Source: Candidatus Zixiibacteriota bacterium (GTDB lineage: Bacteria; Zixibacteria; MSB-5A5; GN15; FEB-12). From it: a stretch of 64,000 nucleotides of DNA. This document shows, one piece after another, positions 45,112 through 54,680 of this stretch. The position numbers were made by a program, and so were the translations under genes. The stretch covers positions 243,156 through 307,155 of the forward strand of contig JAJRSF010000038.1 in the NCBI GenBank assembly GCA_024278935.1, in the 5' to 3' direction. The notes under the pieces are model-generated. The model was not told the origin of the DNA. It did no database searches and saw only the letters and a list, made by a program, of their open reading frames with translations. How positions within the stretch are numbered: position 1 is the first letter of the stretch; every line of letters starts with the position of its first letter.

Positions 45112-45987
45112 ATGATTCCTAAAGAGATACTCAAAAAAGTCAGACGTATAGAAATTCATACCAAAAAACTGGTCAATGATCTTTTCTCAGGAGAATATCA
45201 TTCAACCTTCAAAGGGTAAGGTATGGAGTTTGAGGAAGTTCGTCAGTATGCTCCCGGTGATGATATCCGTCTTATCGACTGGAATGTGACAGCTCGTACC
45301 GGCTATCCGCATATCAAGAAGTTCCGTGAAGAACGTGAGTTGTCGGTCGTGATAGTATTTGATGCGTCATCATCGGGACGGTTTGGTACTCGTGAACGTT
45401 TCAAAAGCGAGACTGCTGCAGAACTCTCGGCGTTGCTTGCTTTTTCGGCTATTAAAAATAATGATAAAGTTGGACTGATTATTTTTACCGATAAGATAGA
45501 AAAATATATCCCACCTCAAAAGGGTAGAGGACATGTCCTTCGGCTTATCCGTGAAGTACTTTTCTTTGAACCAGAATCAAGTGGTACCGATATTGGCGGA
45601 GCCTTGGAGTATCTGAACAAAGTTATCAAACGGAAATCAGTTGTCTTTTTAATCTCTGACTTTTTATCGGATAATTTTTATAAGCCTTTACAAATTGCCA
45701 ATAACAGGCATGATGTTGTCGCGATGAAAATTTCCGACCCAAGAGAAGTAACATTTGAAAATGTTGGACTGATAGAGCTTGAAGATTCCGAAACAGGGGA
45801 AGTCTTCTTGGTAGATACATCATCCACAAAATTCAGAAACGAATTTGCGGCACGTGCTGATGAAGATGAACAGGAACTGATAAAAGAGTTCAGACTTATC
45901 AATATTGATTTTATAAATATTAGAACTGATGAATCTTATATTATTCCGCTTATCAATTTCTTTAAAGTACGAGGGAAACGTCATTGA
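45112..45987 (+). pseudogene. DUF58 protein of the Bat locus, interrupted by an in-frame TAA
   Basis: ATG 45112, ten bases after moxR, reads MIPKEILKKVRRIEIHTKKLVNDLFSGEYHSTFKG, then TAA at 45217-45219, then GMEFEEVRQYAPGDDIRLIDWNVTARTGYPHIKKF in the same frame to 45987. DUF58 proteins normally read FKGRGMEF.EVR.Y.PGDD.R.IDWNV.AR, so the stop replaces one residue. The rest (VWA-like core with VFDASSSGRFG, DIGGALEYL, VVFLISDFLSD) is intact. Translation might restart at ATG 45223 (GGGTAAGGT precedes it), making a protein lacking 37 residues. It overlaps the next gene by four bases. Possibly a base error. Confidence 0.85.
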
Positions 45988-47066
45988 TGAGAATAGCTAA
46001 GAACCTACTACATACACTATTATTATTCGCCCTGACATTTTTGTTTGTTGCAACTTCTTATGCTGATGTTGACAGTACAAAGCAGACTGAAACAGTTACC
46101 GGGGTTGAGATACTGACCTCGATAAATAAAGCAGAGATTTATGTCGGCGATTTAGTTGAGTACACCCTGACTATCATATACGATTCAACTCTTGAGCTGA
46201 CACCTCCGCCATTGGGAATCAATCTTGGTGCCTTTGATGTGAAAGATTATCAACCTGATATTAAAAGTGTTCTCGATGATGGTCGTTTAAAAAGTGAAAA
46301 CAAATTTGTTCTCTCTACCTTTACAACCGGCGACTATGTTATTCCTGTCATCCCGATAAATTTCACACTCCCAGATGGCAGTCAAAAAACAATGTTCTCG
46401 GAATCGGTTCCTATTAAAGTTCTTTCGCTTTTGTTTAACACCGATGAAGACCAGGAAATCAAACCGCTTAAACCGCAATATGAATTCCAACGTGATTACA
46501 CTTGGTATTATATCATTGGTTCTATTCTGCTGATTCTTCTACTTATTATCGGTATCATAATCTACCGACGTAAGAAAAATGCCGAGGGCTATGTAGAGCC
46601 TGTTGATCTACGTCCTGCCTGGGAGATTGCATTTGAGAAATTAGCATTTTTAAAACAGAGTGATTATATTATGAAATCTGAATTTAAATCTTATTACATT
46701 GAACTAACAGAAATCATACGCCTCTTCTATGAAAAAATGTATAATCAAAACTACACCGACATGACAACCGAAGAACTGCTCGCAAGTTTTAGAGAGTTGG
46801 AACTGCCTGAATCTTTATATGATGATACCAAATCATTTTTACGACATGCCGACTTAGTGAAATTTGCAAAATATATCCCTGAACAAAAACGATGTGAAGA
46901 TGACTATCAAGTGATTCACCTTATGATTGAAAAAGTTCGAGTAGACATATTAAAAAAAGAAGAAGCACAAAGATTGGTCGAAGTACGAAAAGCACAAATG
47001 CAAACTACTACAAAATCTGAAAAAGAATCTGAAACTGAATCAAAGTCAAACGAGGTGAGTTCATGA
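45984..47066 (+). CDS. BatD-like/DUF4381-type membrane protein
   Basis: 360 residues. Signal peptide (LLHTLLLFALTFLFVATSYA), an immunoglobulin-like beta region (TSINKAEIYVGDLVEYTLTIIYDSTLELTPPPLGINLGAFDVKDYQPD), a transmembrane helix (YYIIGSILLILLLIIGIIIYRRKK), then a helical cytoplasmic tail (AWEIAFEKLAFLKQSDYIMKSEFKSYYIELTEIIRLFYEKMY). Same layout as the gene at 43209 but longer. Overlaps DUF58 and batA by four bases each. Confidence 0.75.
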   Translation: MMRIAKNLLHTLLLFALTFLFVATSYADVDSTKQTETVTGVEILTSINKAEIYVGDLVEYTLTIIYDSTLELTPPPLGINLGAFDVKDYQPDIKSVLDDGRLKSENKFVLSTFTTGDYVIPVIPINFTLPDGSQKTMFSESVPIKVLSLLFNTDEDQEIKPLKPQYEFQRDYTWYYIIGSILLILLLIIGIIIYRRKKNAEGYVEPVDLRPAWEIAFEKLAFLKQSDYIMKSEFKSYYIELTEIIRLFYEKMYNQNYTDMTTEELLASFRELELPESLYDDTKSFLRHADLVKFAKYIPEQKRCEDDYQVIHLMIEKVRVDILKKEEAQRLVEVRKAQMQTTTKSEKESETESKSNEVSS

Positions 47067-48106
47067 ATTTTGAATTTTCAGGACTCTCATTAAATCTGTT
47101 TGACATTGTCGACGGTACAATTCCGCCACTTGTTATCTTTTTGACCGGTGGTTTCATAATTTTGTTTATGCTCTTTTTCCAAATATGGAAACGAAATAAA
47201 AAAACATCGGCAATCAAATATTCTGATATCCGTTTGGTCAAGCGAGCATCACGTTCAAATAAACAGAAATTTCGGTTTGTCTTAACACTGTTCAGAGTCC
47301 TTGCTATCGCTCTGTTTATTATCGCATTTGCAAGACCTCGTTCGGGAACAGAATACAAAGAGACTTCTTCTGAGGGAATTGATATAATACTTGCCATAGA
47401 TGTATCATCATCGATGCAGGCAGAAGATTTCAAACCGCACAACCGTTTGTATGTCGCCAAACAAGAGATGAAAAAATTCGTCAGCCGTCGACTAAACGAC
47501 AGGATGGGGCTGGTTGTATTTGCCAGATATTCATTTACCCAATGTCCGCTTACAACCGACTACTCGGTTCTGCTAAACTTTATAGATATGGTTGATTTTG
47601 GTATTGTTGAAGATGGTACCGCTATCGGAATGGCTCTTGCCAATTCGGTCAACCGTCTTCGGGAATCAGAATCGAAATCGAAAATTATAATTTTGCTTAC
47701 CGATGGTGATAATAACTCCGGTGAAATTGACCCAATCACTGCAGCCTCGATTGCCGAAGCGATGGGGATAAAAGTTTACACGATTGGTGCGGGGAAAACT
47801 GGCAATGCCATGCATCCGTATCAGGATAAACTCTTCGGGAAACGGTATAGCTATCAACCGACAAAAATTGATGAACCGACTCTCAAAGCTATTGCCGAAA
47901 AAACTGGCGGTAAATATTTTAGAGCCCAGTCAGGTGAAGAGCTTGAAGAAATTTATGCACTTATTGATAAACTGGAAAAAACAGAGGTGAAAGTATCATC
48001 TCATGTTGAATATGTTGAGCTGTTTCAATATTTTCTCTACTTAGGTCTGCTCCTTTTAATACTTGAAATGCTCTTAGCTCACACGTTACTCAGGAAACTT
48101 CCGTAA
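47063..48106 (+). CDS. batA: VWA-domain protein BatA
   Basis: 347 residues. Two N-terminal transmembrane helices, then a VWA domain whose metal site is AIDVSSSMQAEDF (DxSxS), with later FTQCPLTTDYSVLLNF, GTAIGMALANSVNRL and ILLTDGDNNSGEI; a last helix lies near the C-terminus (YFLYLGLLLLILEMLLAHTLL). A member of the aerotolerance-linked Bat complex in the inner membrane, acting with MoxR. 14 bases before batB. Confidence 0.93.
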   Translation: MNFEFSGLSLNLFDIVDGTIPPLVIFLTGGFIILFMLFFQIWKRNKKTSAIKYSDIRLVKRASRSNKQKFRFVLTLFRVLAIALFIIAFARPRSGTEYKETSSEGIDIILAIDVSSSMQAEDFKPHNRLYVAKQEMKKFVSRRLNDRMGLVVFARYSFTQCPLTTDYSVLLNFIDMVDFGIVEDGTAIGMALANSVNRLRESESKSKIIILLTDGDNNSGEIDPITAASIAEAMGIKVYTIGAGKTGNAMHPYQDKLFGKRYSYQPTKIDEPTLKAIAEKTGGKYFRAQSGEELEEIYALIDKLEKTEVKVSSHVEYVELFQYFLYLGLLLLILEMLLAHTLLRKLP

Positions 48107-48120
48107 GGGATTAATATATT

Positions 48121-49119
48121 ATGCGTTTTGCTGAACCACTACATTTTGCACTTTTCATACTTGTTGCTCTGCTAGCGATTTTTGCTTTTTGGGCGTTAAC
48201 ACGTAAGAAAAAACTATTGGCTCGATTTGCTGATATTCCGTTGATAATGAAAAACGCTCCTTACATATCGTTTGCCCGTCAACGTACCAAAGTTACTTTA
48301 GTATTAGTCTGCATGGCTCTTATTGTTGTTGCATTGTCACGTTTACAATTCGGGACACATCTTGAAAAATTAAAACGCGAAGGTCTCGATATTGTTGTCG
48401 CTCTAGATATCTCAACATCGATGCTTGCTCAAGACATAAAACCGAACCGTCTGACCAAAGCGAAGCAGGAAGTACAGGGAATTATCGACCGTCTCCAGGG
48501 TGACCGTTTTGGACTGGTTGCTTTCGCAGGTGAAGCATTTACGCAATGTCCCCTTACCCTAGACTATGCTTCGGCACGGTTACTGCTTGGTGCGATGAAT
48601 ACAAAATCGGTCACGGTACAGGGTACTTCGATTGCCCAGGCGTTGGAAGTTGCATCCCGCATGTATGACCAAGAGACCAAAAAGCATAAGATTTTACTTC
48701 TTCTCACCGATGGTGAAGATCATAGCGAAATCGCCGAAAGAGCCGCAACTTCGGCTCGCCAACAAGGTATAAAGATATACACGGTTGGAATTGGTAATCC
48801 AAATGGGGAACCTATTCCTATCTTTGACCGTAATAATAAACAGATAGGTTACAAAAAAGATAGAGACGGTGAGATTGTTGTCTCGAAACTGAACGACGAG
48901 GTCTTAAAAAAAATATCGCAGGCAACCGGTGGAAAATATTATGCCGCTACTTCGGGTGAGCTAGAACTTGATGCTATTTTTGATGAGATTTCAGATGACG
49001 AGAAGAAAGAGATAGAAGGCACTTCGGTGACTCGCTACGATGACCGCTTTCAGTGGCCGCTTCTTTTTGCACTCTTTTTTATAGTTGGAGAATTTTTCCT
49101 TTCTGAAAGAAAAAAATAA
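48121..49119 (+). CDS. batB: VWA-domain protein BatB
   Basis: 332 residues. Same layout as its upstream paralogue: two helices, the metal site ALDISTSMLAQDI, FTQCPLTLDYASARLLLGAMNTKSVTVQGTSIAQAL, LLLTDGEDHSEIAE, and a C-terminal helix (PLLFALFFIVGEFFLSERKK). Tandem BatA/BatB pair typical of the locus. 14 bases before batC. Confidence 0.92.
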   Translation: MRFAEPLHFALFILVALLAIFAFWALTRKKKLLARFADIPLIMKNAPYISFARQRTKVTLVLVCMALIVVALSRLQFGTHLEKLKREGLDIVVALDISTSMLAQDIKPNRLTKAKQEVQGIIDRLQGDRFGLVAFAGEAFTQCPLTLDYASARLLLGAMNTKSVTVQGTSIAQALEVASRMYDQETKKHKILLLLTDGEDHSEIAERAATSARQQGIKIYTVGIGNPNGEPIPIFDRNNKQIGYKKDRDGEIVVSKLNDEVLKKISQATGGKYYAATSGELELDAIFDEISDDEKKEIEGTSVTRYDDRFQWPLLFALFFIVGEFFLSERKK

Positions 49120-49133
49120 GGATATACTGACGT

Positions 49134-49937
49134 ATGATTAAAATAGCTTTTACATTGTTACTCTTTTTTGCGACTTCTGCGGTAGTCATTGCTGATGATT
49201 TTATTGATTTAGTAAATAAGGGGAATGCTGCTTTTTCTGAAAAGAAATATAGCCAAGCCTTAGATTATTATCATTCGGCAGAACCTGAATTGCCTGCATC
49301 AGCGGAACTTGCTTACAACCTTGCCGGTGCTTTAAATGCCAAGGGTAATTTCAAAGAAGCTATCGAACAGTATACCAATGCACTCAGCACGACCGATTTA
49401 AATCTGGAAGCACAAGCTCATTATAATTTAGGTAACTCACATTTTCAAGCAGGTGATTTTCAGAACTCGATAACATCGTATCAGAACTCACTTATGATTA
49501 ACCCCGAAGATCTCGATGCGAAGTATAATTTAGAACTCGCTCGCAAAATGCTCAAAGAGCAAATGAAAAACGAAGAGAACAATCCGGAAGATCAAGAGCA
49601 AAACCAGGATCAGGACAAGAAAGATCAGGAGCAGCAAGAGGGTGACCAAGACCAGCAGGGTGACAAAGAAAATCAGGATGGTGAGCAGAACGACCAACAA
49701 AAAGAGCAGGATGATAAAGATAAAAAAGATGGTGAAGAAAAATCTGAAGCTCAGAAGCAAAAAGAAGCCGAACAAAAAGCTGAAGAACGTAAAAGACAAG
49801 AACTCTCTGGTGAAAAAATGTCCAAAGAAGATGCCGAGCGGATTTTAAACGGCATAAAAAATGATGAAGAAAAACAACAGAAGAAACTGCGACGGAAAGT
49901 TAATGGTCAAGAAGAATATAACGGGAATGATTGGTAA
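49134..49937 (+). CDS. batC: TPR protein BatC
   Basis: 267 residues. Signal peptide (IAFTLLLFFATSAVVIA), three TPR units (AELAYNLAGALNAKGNFKEAIEQYTNAL; AQAHYNLGNSHFQAGDFQNSITSYQNSL; ...DAKYNLELARKML), then about 90 residues extremely rich in Gln, Glu, Asp and Lys (NPEDQEQNQDQDKKDQEQQE and on). This charged tail is characteristic of BatC. Overlaps batD by seven bases. Confidence 0.9.
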   Translation: MIKIAFTLLLFFATSAVVIADDFIDLVNKGNAAFSEKKYSQALDYYHSAEPELPASAELAYNLAGALNAKGNFKEAIEQYTNALSTTDLNLEAQAHYNLGNSHFQAGDFQNSITSYQNSLMINPEDLDAKYNLELARKMLKEQMKNEENNPEDQEQNQDQDKKDQEQQEGDQDQQGDKENQDGEQNDQQKEQDDKDKKDGEEKSEAQKQKEAEQKAEERKRQELSGEKMSKEDAERILNGIKNDEEKQQKKLRRKVNGQEEYNGNDW

Positions 49938-51751
49938 CATTGATGCATAAGAAACTTCTTTTCTTTCTCATAGCTATCTTAGTTTGTCTGAGTGCATCTG
50001 TTTTTGCTCAAGAAGTCAAATTTAATATTGATGTCTCGATAGACCGTGACACTATTGGTTTGGATGAACAGGCTATTATGAAAATCAAAGTGTCTGGCGA
50101 TAGCCAGAATCTTCCTGCTCCGAATATCCCGACATTCTCAATGTTTGAAATCGAAACACGGGGTAGATCATCGAATTTTTCATATAACAATGGCGTCGTG
50201 GAAACATCTGTCACCTATAATTTTCTCATCCTCCCAAAACGACCGGGGACATTTCCGATCGACCAGATTTCTGCCATATATAATAACAAACGCTACAAAG
50301 GTAATAAATTATTTCTTACTGTCTTAAAAGATGCCTCTACTATTAACGATGCACTTTCAAAACGAGCAGTGAATGCAACCGGAAATTCCAAAGATTATTT
50401 CTTTGAGGCTATTGTTGATAATAAAAATCCGTATGTCAACCAACAGATAGTTCTCACTCTCAAATTTTATATTTCTGTGCGGTACTATGGTTCTCCCGAA
50501 TTAGTAGAACCGACTACAACAGGTTTTTGGAAAGAGATTATCGGCAACAAAACACCGTATCACCAACGGATAAATAATCGGCAGTATAAAATCATCGAAC
50601 GCAAATATGCACTCTTCCCAACTCAGACCGGTGAACTAGATATCGGAAGAGCTATGATTCGGGTCACGGTTCCATCTCGAAGTAATAATCGCAGAAACAA
50701 ATCCTTGTTTGGTGGCATGTTTGGATCGGGGGAAGAGGTTTCAATACGAAGTAACCTTCTCAAGATAAAAGTAAAACCACTTCCTAAAAAAGGCAGACCT
50801 GCTGATTTCACCGGTACTATCGGGAAATATGCAATCTCTGCTACGGCAAATAAAAAAGTGACCGAAGCAAACCAACCTCTTTCGGTAACTATAAAACTTA
50901 CAGGGATTGGCAATATAAAATCTATTGCTGAACCAAAAATGCCGGAGCTTGATAATCAGTTTAGCATCTATCGTGCCTCGACATCGGAAAACATATCTAA
51001 AAATGGAAACATAATCGGTGGAACGAAAATATTTGAAGAGGTCTTTATCCCAAAACGTCCCGGTAATATTGAAATTCCATCAATCAAGTACAACTATTTT
51101 GACCCAAAAACTAGTAAATATAGATTCACCGCGACTAAGCCAATCAAGTTAAGAGTGACCAAGCCGGAAGGTTACATTGCGTCTGGCGATGTGCCGTATG
51201 CGGCTCCTGATTTAAAAATTTCATCCGAGGCAAGAGACATTCGCTATATCAAAGAAAATATCGGTGACACCCAGCCGGTCGGACAGTTGATACTTGAGAA
51301 CCCTCTGTATATTGCGGTCAATACTTTACCGCTTCTGATTTTTGCGGGGATGATTGCTGTGCGAATACGCAGAGAAAAATTCGAGGGCGATATCGGGCTG
51401 GCTCGTTCTAAAACAGCTTTACGCGAAGCTAAGAAACGATTGACAAAAGCGAAATCTATTGCCCATGTCGATACAACAGCTGAGTTTTATGTCGAGATAT
51501 ATTCATCGGTAACATCGTTTATCGCAGACAAAATGAACATCTCACCACATGGTATGACGATTGATTCGATTAAAAGTCTGTTAACAGAAAAAAATGCCAA
51601 GCCAGAACTTATCGAGAGCATTGAAAAAATTCTGAAACAGTCAGACTTTGCCAGATATGCGGCATCATCGTTAACTCAAACTGATATCGATGCTGATTTA
51701 GAAAATGCACAAAACATTATGGTAGATATGTCGGGGGTAGACTTTGAATAA
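49931..51751 (+). CDS. batD: BatD protein
   Basis: 606 residues. Signal peptide (LLFFLIAILVCLSASVFAQ), then repeated beta-sandwich domains (KFNIDVSIDRDTIGLDEQAIMKIKVSGDSQNLPAPNIPTFSMFEIETRGRS; VTEANQPLSVTIKLTGIGNIKSIAEPKMPELDNQFSIYRAS), a transmembrane helix near 480 (IAVNTLPLLIFAGMIAV) and a helical tail (ALREAKKRLTKAKSIAH). Large periplasmic partner of BatA/B. Overlaps batC and batE. Confidence 0.9.
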   Translation: MVTLMHKKLLFFLIAILVCLSASVFAQEVKFNIDVSIDRDTIGLDEQAIMKIKVSGDSQNLPAPNIPTFSMFEIETRGRSSNFSYNNGVVETSVTYNFLILPKRPGTFPIDQISAIYNNKRYKGNKLFLTVLKDASTINDALSKRAVNATGNSKDYFFEAIVDNKNPYVNQQIVLTLKFYISVRYYGSPELVEPTTTGFWKEIIGNKTPYHQRINNRQYKIIERKYALFPTQTGELDIGRAMIRVTVPSRSNNRRNKSLFGGMFGSGEEVSIRSNLLKIKVKPLPKKGRPADFTGTIGKYAISATANKKVTEANQPLSVTIKLTGIGNIKSIAEPKMPELDNQFSIYRASTSENISKNGNIIGGTKIFEEVFIPKRPGNIEIPSIKYNYFDPKTSKYRFTATKPIKLRVTKPEGYIASGDVPYAAPDLKISSEARDIRYIKENIGDTQPVGQLILENPLYIAVNTLPLLIFAGMIAVRIRREKFEGDIGLARSKTALREAKKRLTKAKSIAHVDTTAEFYVEIYSSVTSFIADKMNISPHGMTIDSIKSLLTEKNAKPELIESIEKILKQSDFARYAASSLTQTDIDADLENAQNIMVDMSGVDFE

Positions 51752-52628
51752 ATTATTATTATACATTCTGCTTGCCTGCACACTTGTGTCAAGTGTTCTG
51801 GCTGATACTGCTTTGTTTGATGAAGGCAATAAATTTTACGAACAAAAACAATATGATAAGTCGATTGAGTCGTACAATAAAATTTTAGATTTAAAAATTG
51901 AATCTGCCGAACTGTATTTTAACTTAGGTAACGCCTATTTTAAAAATGGTGACCTTGGGCATGCGATTTTGTATTACATGAAAGCAAAACGGTTAGCACC
52001 TGCCGACCAGGCGATACGTCATAATTTGGAATTCGCTCAACGCTTTTCATCGCTCCAAATGGAGGGAGTCGAACTGAATCCGGTGACATCGTTTTTGGCG
52101 TCATTGGTTGACAGCTACACATTGACAACTCTGGCATGGACAGCCTCACTTTTTTTCATCTTATTTGTTGTCGCACTAATCTTTAGATTTGGTCTAGGCA
52201 TCAACAGATCAGTTGTTCGTGTGAGTCTTGTGCTTTCGCTTTTGTTTGTGATGCTGACATCAGGTTTCACTACTTTTAAATATCGCTATGAATATTTAAC
52301 CCGACGGGCAGTTATAATTACCGAGCAACCTGCGGTTTATACCGGAGCTTCGGAGCAGTCAGATATAGAGCTTGAGGGCGCACCGGGGCTGATTGTAGAG
52401 GTTATTTCTGAATCTGCGGACTTTTATAATGTACTTTTTGAGAATAAAAGACGAGGGTGGATAAAAAAAGGGCTTATAGCTGAATTCTGGCAATTTTTCA
52501 ATCAGTCTAAATTCCTTTATTTTATTGACACTGCCTATGCAAATATCTATTTTAATCAGAATAACAATGAAAAAATAGGTGTCATTTGGCGTTTTATAAG
52601 AAAAAACAATTTTGGGGCAGTATCATAG
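51744..52628 (+). CDS. batE: BatE-like TPR/SH3-domain membrane protein
   Basis: 294 residues. Signal peptide (LLYILLACTLVSSVLA), two TPR units (ALFDEGNKFYEQKQYDKSIESYNKIL; AELYFNLGNAYFKNGDLGHAILYYMKAKRLAP), two transmembrane helices (LTTLAWTASLFFILFVVALIF; VVRVSLVLSLLFVMLTSGF) and a bacterial SH3-like domain (AVIITEQPAVYTGASEQSDIELEGAPGLIVEVISESADFYNVLFENKRRGWIKKGLI). Last classical Bat gene. Its end is overlapped by 43 bases by the following gene. Confidence 0.85.
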   Translation: MNKLLLYILLACTLVSSVLADTALFDEGNKFYEQKQYDKSIESYNKILDLKIESAELYFNLGNAYFKNGDLGHAILYYMKAKRLAPADQAIRHNLEFAQRFSSLQMEGVELNPVTSFLASLVDSYTLTTLAWTASLFFILFVVALIFRFGLGINRSVVRVSLVLSLLFVMLTSGFTTFKYRYEYLTRRAVIITEQPAVYTGASEQSDIELEGAPGLIVEVISESADFYNVLFENKRRGWIKKGLIAEFWQFFNQSKFLYFIDTAYANIYFNQNNNEKIGVIWRFIRKNNFGAVS

Positions 52629-53629
52629 CTGTCGCCTTACTTGCATTTTGTATTAAAGGCATTGAAAAAGATGAAATGTTAGCTCTTTTCAAAAGAGTTG
52701 ATTATTTCTATTTCATTCTCGCAGTTCTGTTTTCGTTTGCATTTATTCTGACAAAAGGGTTCAGGTGGAAACTGATGCTCTCGCAACAAAAGCCGTTGAA
52801 AGCTTGGCGAGCTTTGTCGTTGTATTCCGCAGGGCAGATATTAAATATTATTATGCCGATGTTGACTGGTCAGGTCGGGCGGATGTTTCTTTTTTCAAAA
52901 AATGAAGGGCTTAAAAAGTCATTTATTTTTTCAACGATTGTTTTAGAAATTTTATTTGATTCTCTTAGCTTAATACTGTTTTTACTGCTCACATCTATTG
53001 CCTTTGTCTTTCCTGAAAAATATCGGTATGTCAGTTATATAATCGCTTCAATAACATTTGTGTTAATAGTTATTCTTTATCTTATTTTACACTATCAAAA
53101 TGGTATCGAAAACAGAATGCAAAAATCGCTCAAGCCAAGATGGCCGAGCTTTTATATCGGGACGAAAAAATTTATCCGATCTTTTGTTAAAGGAATAAAC
53201 CTGCTTAAATCTTCCCAACACTTTTTTGGATCGCTTGCTTACTCGATAGCATCGTGGATTACTCATACACTTGTTGTATATTTTTTACTTAAATCATTTG
53301 GATTTGAACTACCGTTTGCCGCCGCCGCAACTATTATGATAATTAATACGCTGGCTCTGATGATTCCGATTACCCCTGGTAATGCGGGTACTTTTGAGGT
53401 AGCCGTATCAAGTTCTTTAGCAGCATTTGGTGTTGGACATACCGAGGGTGTTCTATTTGCTATTGCTTTACATCTTTTAGACCTGATACCAATTGGTGTT
53501 TTAGGCTATGCGTATTTGCATACAGAAAAAGTTTCTATTAGCGAGATTAAAGCAAAGCATGAAGATGATAATATGTTTGACAAAGTTTCTGTTGATGGCT
53601 CTTTAATTGAGAATGAGACTCAACAATGA
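52586..53629 (+). CDS. UPF0104 / lysylphosphatidylglycerol-synthase-like transmembrane protein
   Basis: 347 residues from TTG 52586 (AGGT nearby); this start overlaps batE by 43 bases, and a later start would remove part of the first helix, so TTG is preferred with moderate certainty. Eight to ten transmembrane helices, with AWRALSLYSAGQILNIIMPMLTGQVGRMFLFSKNEGLKKSFIFSTIVLEILFD and ANTLALMIPITPGNAGTFEVAVSSSLAAFG-like segments typical of the family. Related to the flippase part of MprF and to sterol/lipid transport proteins. No catalytic C-terminal domain. Four-base overlap with corA. Confidence 0.82.
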   Translation: MAFYKKKQFWGSIIAVALLAFCIKGIEKDEMLALFKRVDYFYFILAVLFSFAFILTKGFRWKLMLSQQKPLKAWRALSLYSAGQILNIIMPMLTGQVGRMFLFSKNEGLKKSFIFSTIVLEILFDSLSLILFLLLTSIAFVFPEKYRYVSYIIASITFVLIVILYLILHYQNGIENRMQKSLKPRWPSFYIGTKKFIRSFVKGINLLKSSQHFFGSLAYSIASWITHTLVVYFLLKSFGFELPFAAAATIMIINTLALMIPITPGNAGTFEVAVSSSLAAFGVGHTEGVLFAIALHLLDLIPIGVLGYAYLHTEKVSISEIKAKHEDDNMFDKVSVDGSLIENETQQ

Positions 53630-54594
53630 TAAAATCATTTCACCATGTTCCCAATGAAGAAGTCAAAGTAATCGACGGTATTGCTGATTTTGCTAAATTA
53701 GCAGAAGTGAAAAACTCGATCCTATGGGTTGACCTTTGTAAACCGACTGATGAAGAATCATATATTTTAACTCATGATTTTAAATTCCATCCTCTGGCTA
53801 TTGAAGATGTTATCTCTGAAAAACCTCGTACAAAAATTGATGATTACACAAAATATATATTTATGGTATTTCAGATTGTCGACTATATCGGCAAAGAAGA
53901 AGGTCTCAAAATAGGCGAGATTGATCTCTTCCTGTCAAACAATACTCTTGTGACAGTCCATTATGACGAACACCGTATCTTCGATTACCTTTACCATCGG
54001 GCGGCTCGTGATGAACGTCTTATCGGTCGTGGAGCGGACTTCTTGTTCCATGCCGTCATTGATACCGTCGTTGATAATTATAACACTACTTTGGATATTT
54101 TGGAATACGATGTTGACCAGGTTGAGGATGATGTCTTAGGTGAGGCAGATGAAGATACTATTAAATCTATCTTTACTCTCAGGCGTGACATTGTGCATCT
54201 CAAACGGATTGTACTTCCGCAAAGAGAGGCTCTCAGTCGGTTGTCCAAAGAACATTTTTCTTTAATTAGTAATACGGCATCAGTCTATTTTTCAGATATT
54301 CATGATCACTTGGTTCGCATAAATGATATTGCTGACTTCCATCGTGAAATTTTGAACTCATCTTTGGAAGTTTACTACTCATCAATCTCTACCAAGACAA
54401 ATGAGATTATTAAGTTTTTAACAATCTTTACGGTTATTTTTATCCCGCCAACATTCTTGGTCGGTTTATGGGGAATGAATTTTAAATATATGCCGGAGCT
54501 TGAATCCGAATATGGCTATATAGCCGCTATTGCCTTTATGTTTGCTATCAGTTTTGGGTTGGTTCTATTCTTTCGCAATAAAAAATGGATTTAA
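53626..54594 (+). CDS. corA: CorA-family magnesium transporter
   Basis: 322 residues. A long cytoplasmic funnel domain (about 1-250) is followed by two C-terminal helices: FLTIFTVIFIPPTFLVGLWGMNFKYMPELE with the GMN selectivity motif, then IAAIAFMFAISFGLVLFF and a basic tail (RNKKWI). Transports Mg2+ (or Co2+/Ni2+) across the inner membrane. Last gene of the 43209-54594 transcript. An 86-base gap follows before the bshC start. Confidence 0.93.
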   Translation: MIKSFHHVPNEEVKVIDGIADFAKLAEVKNSILWVDLCKPTDEESYILTHDFKFHPLAIEDVISEKPRTKIDDYTKYIFMVFQIVDYIGKEEGLKIGEIDLFLSNNTLVTVHYDEHRIFDYLYHRAARDERLIGRGADFLFHAVIDTVVDNYNTTLDILEYDVDQVEDDVLGEADEDTIKSIFTLRRDIVHLKRIVLPQREALSRLSKEHFSLISNTASVYFSDIHDHLVRINDIADFHREILNSSLEVYYSSISTKTNEIIKFLTIFTVIFIPPTFLVGLWGMNFKYMPELESEYGYIAAIAFMFAISFGLVLFFRNKKWI

Positions 54595-54680
54595 TCTTGA
54601 TAATATAGCCCAGATTTAAATAAAATATTAGTATTATATGATTTATTGAAACATCTCAGTAAATTTCAAGTTATATAAGT

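Noticed and set aside
49530..49799. 89-codon minus-strand frame rich in Leu and Phe, resembling a membrane protein
   Set aside because: It is the complement of the Gln/Glu/Lys-rich tail of BatC; reverse-strand Leu/Phe runs follow from that composition.
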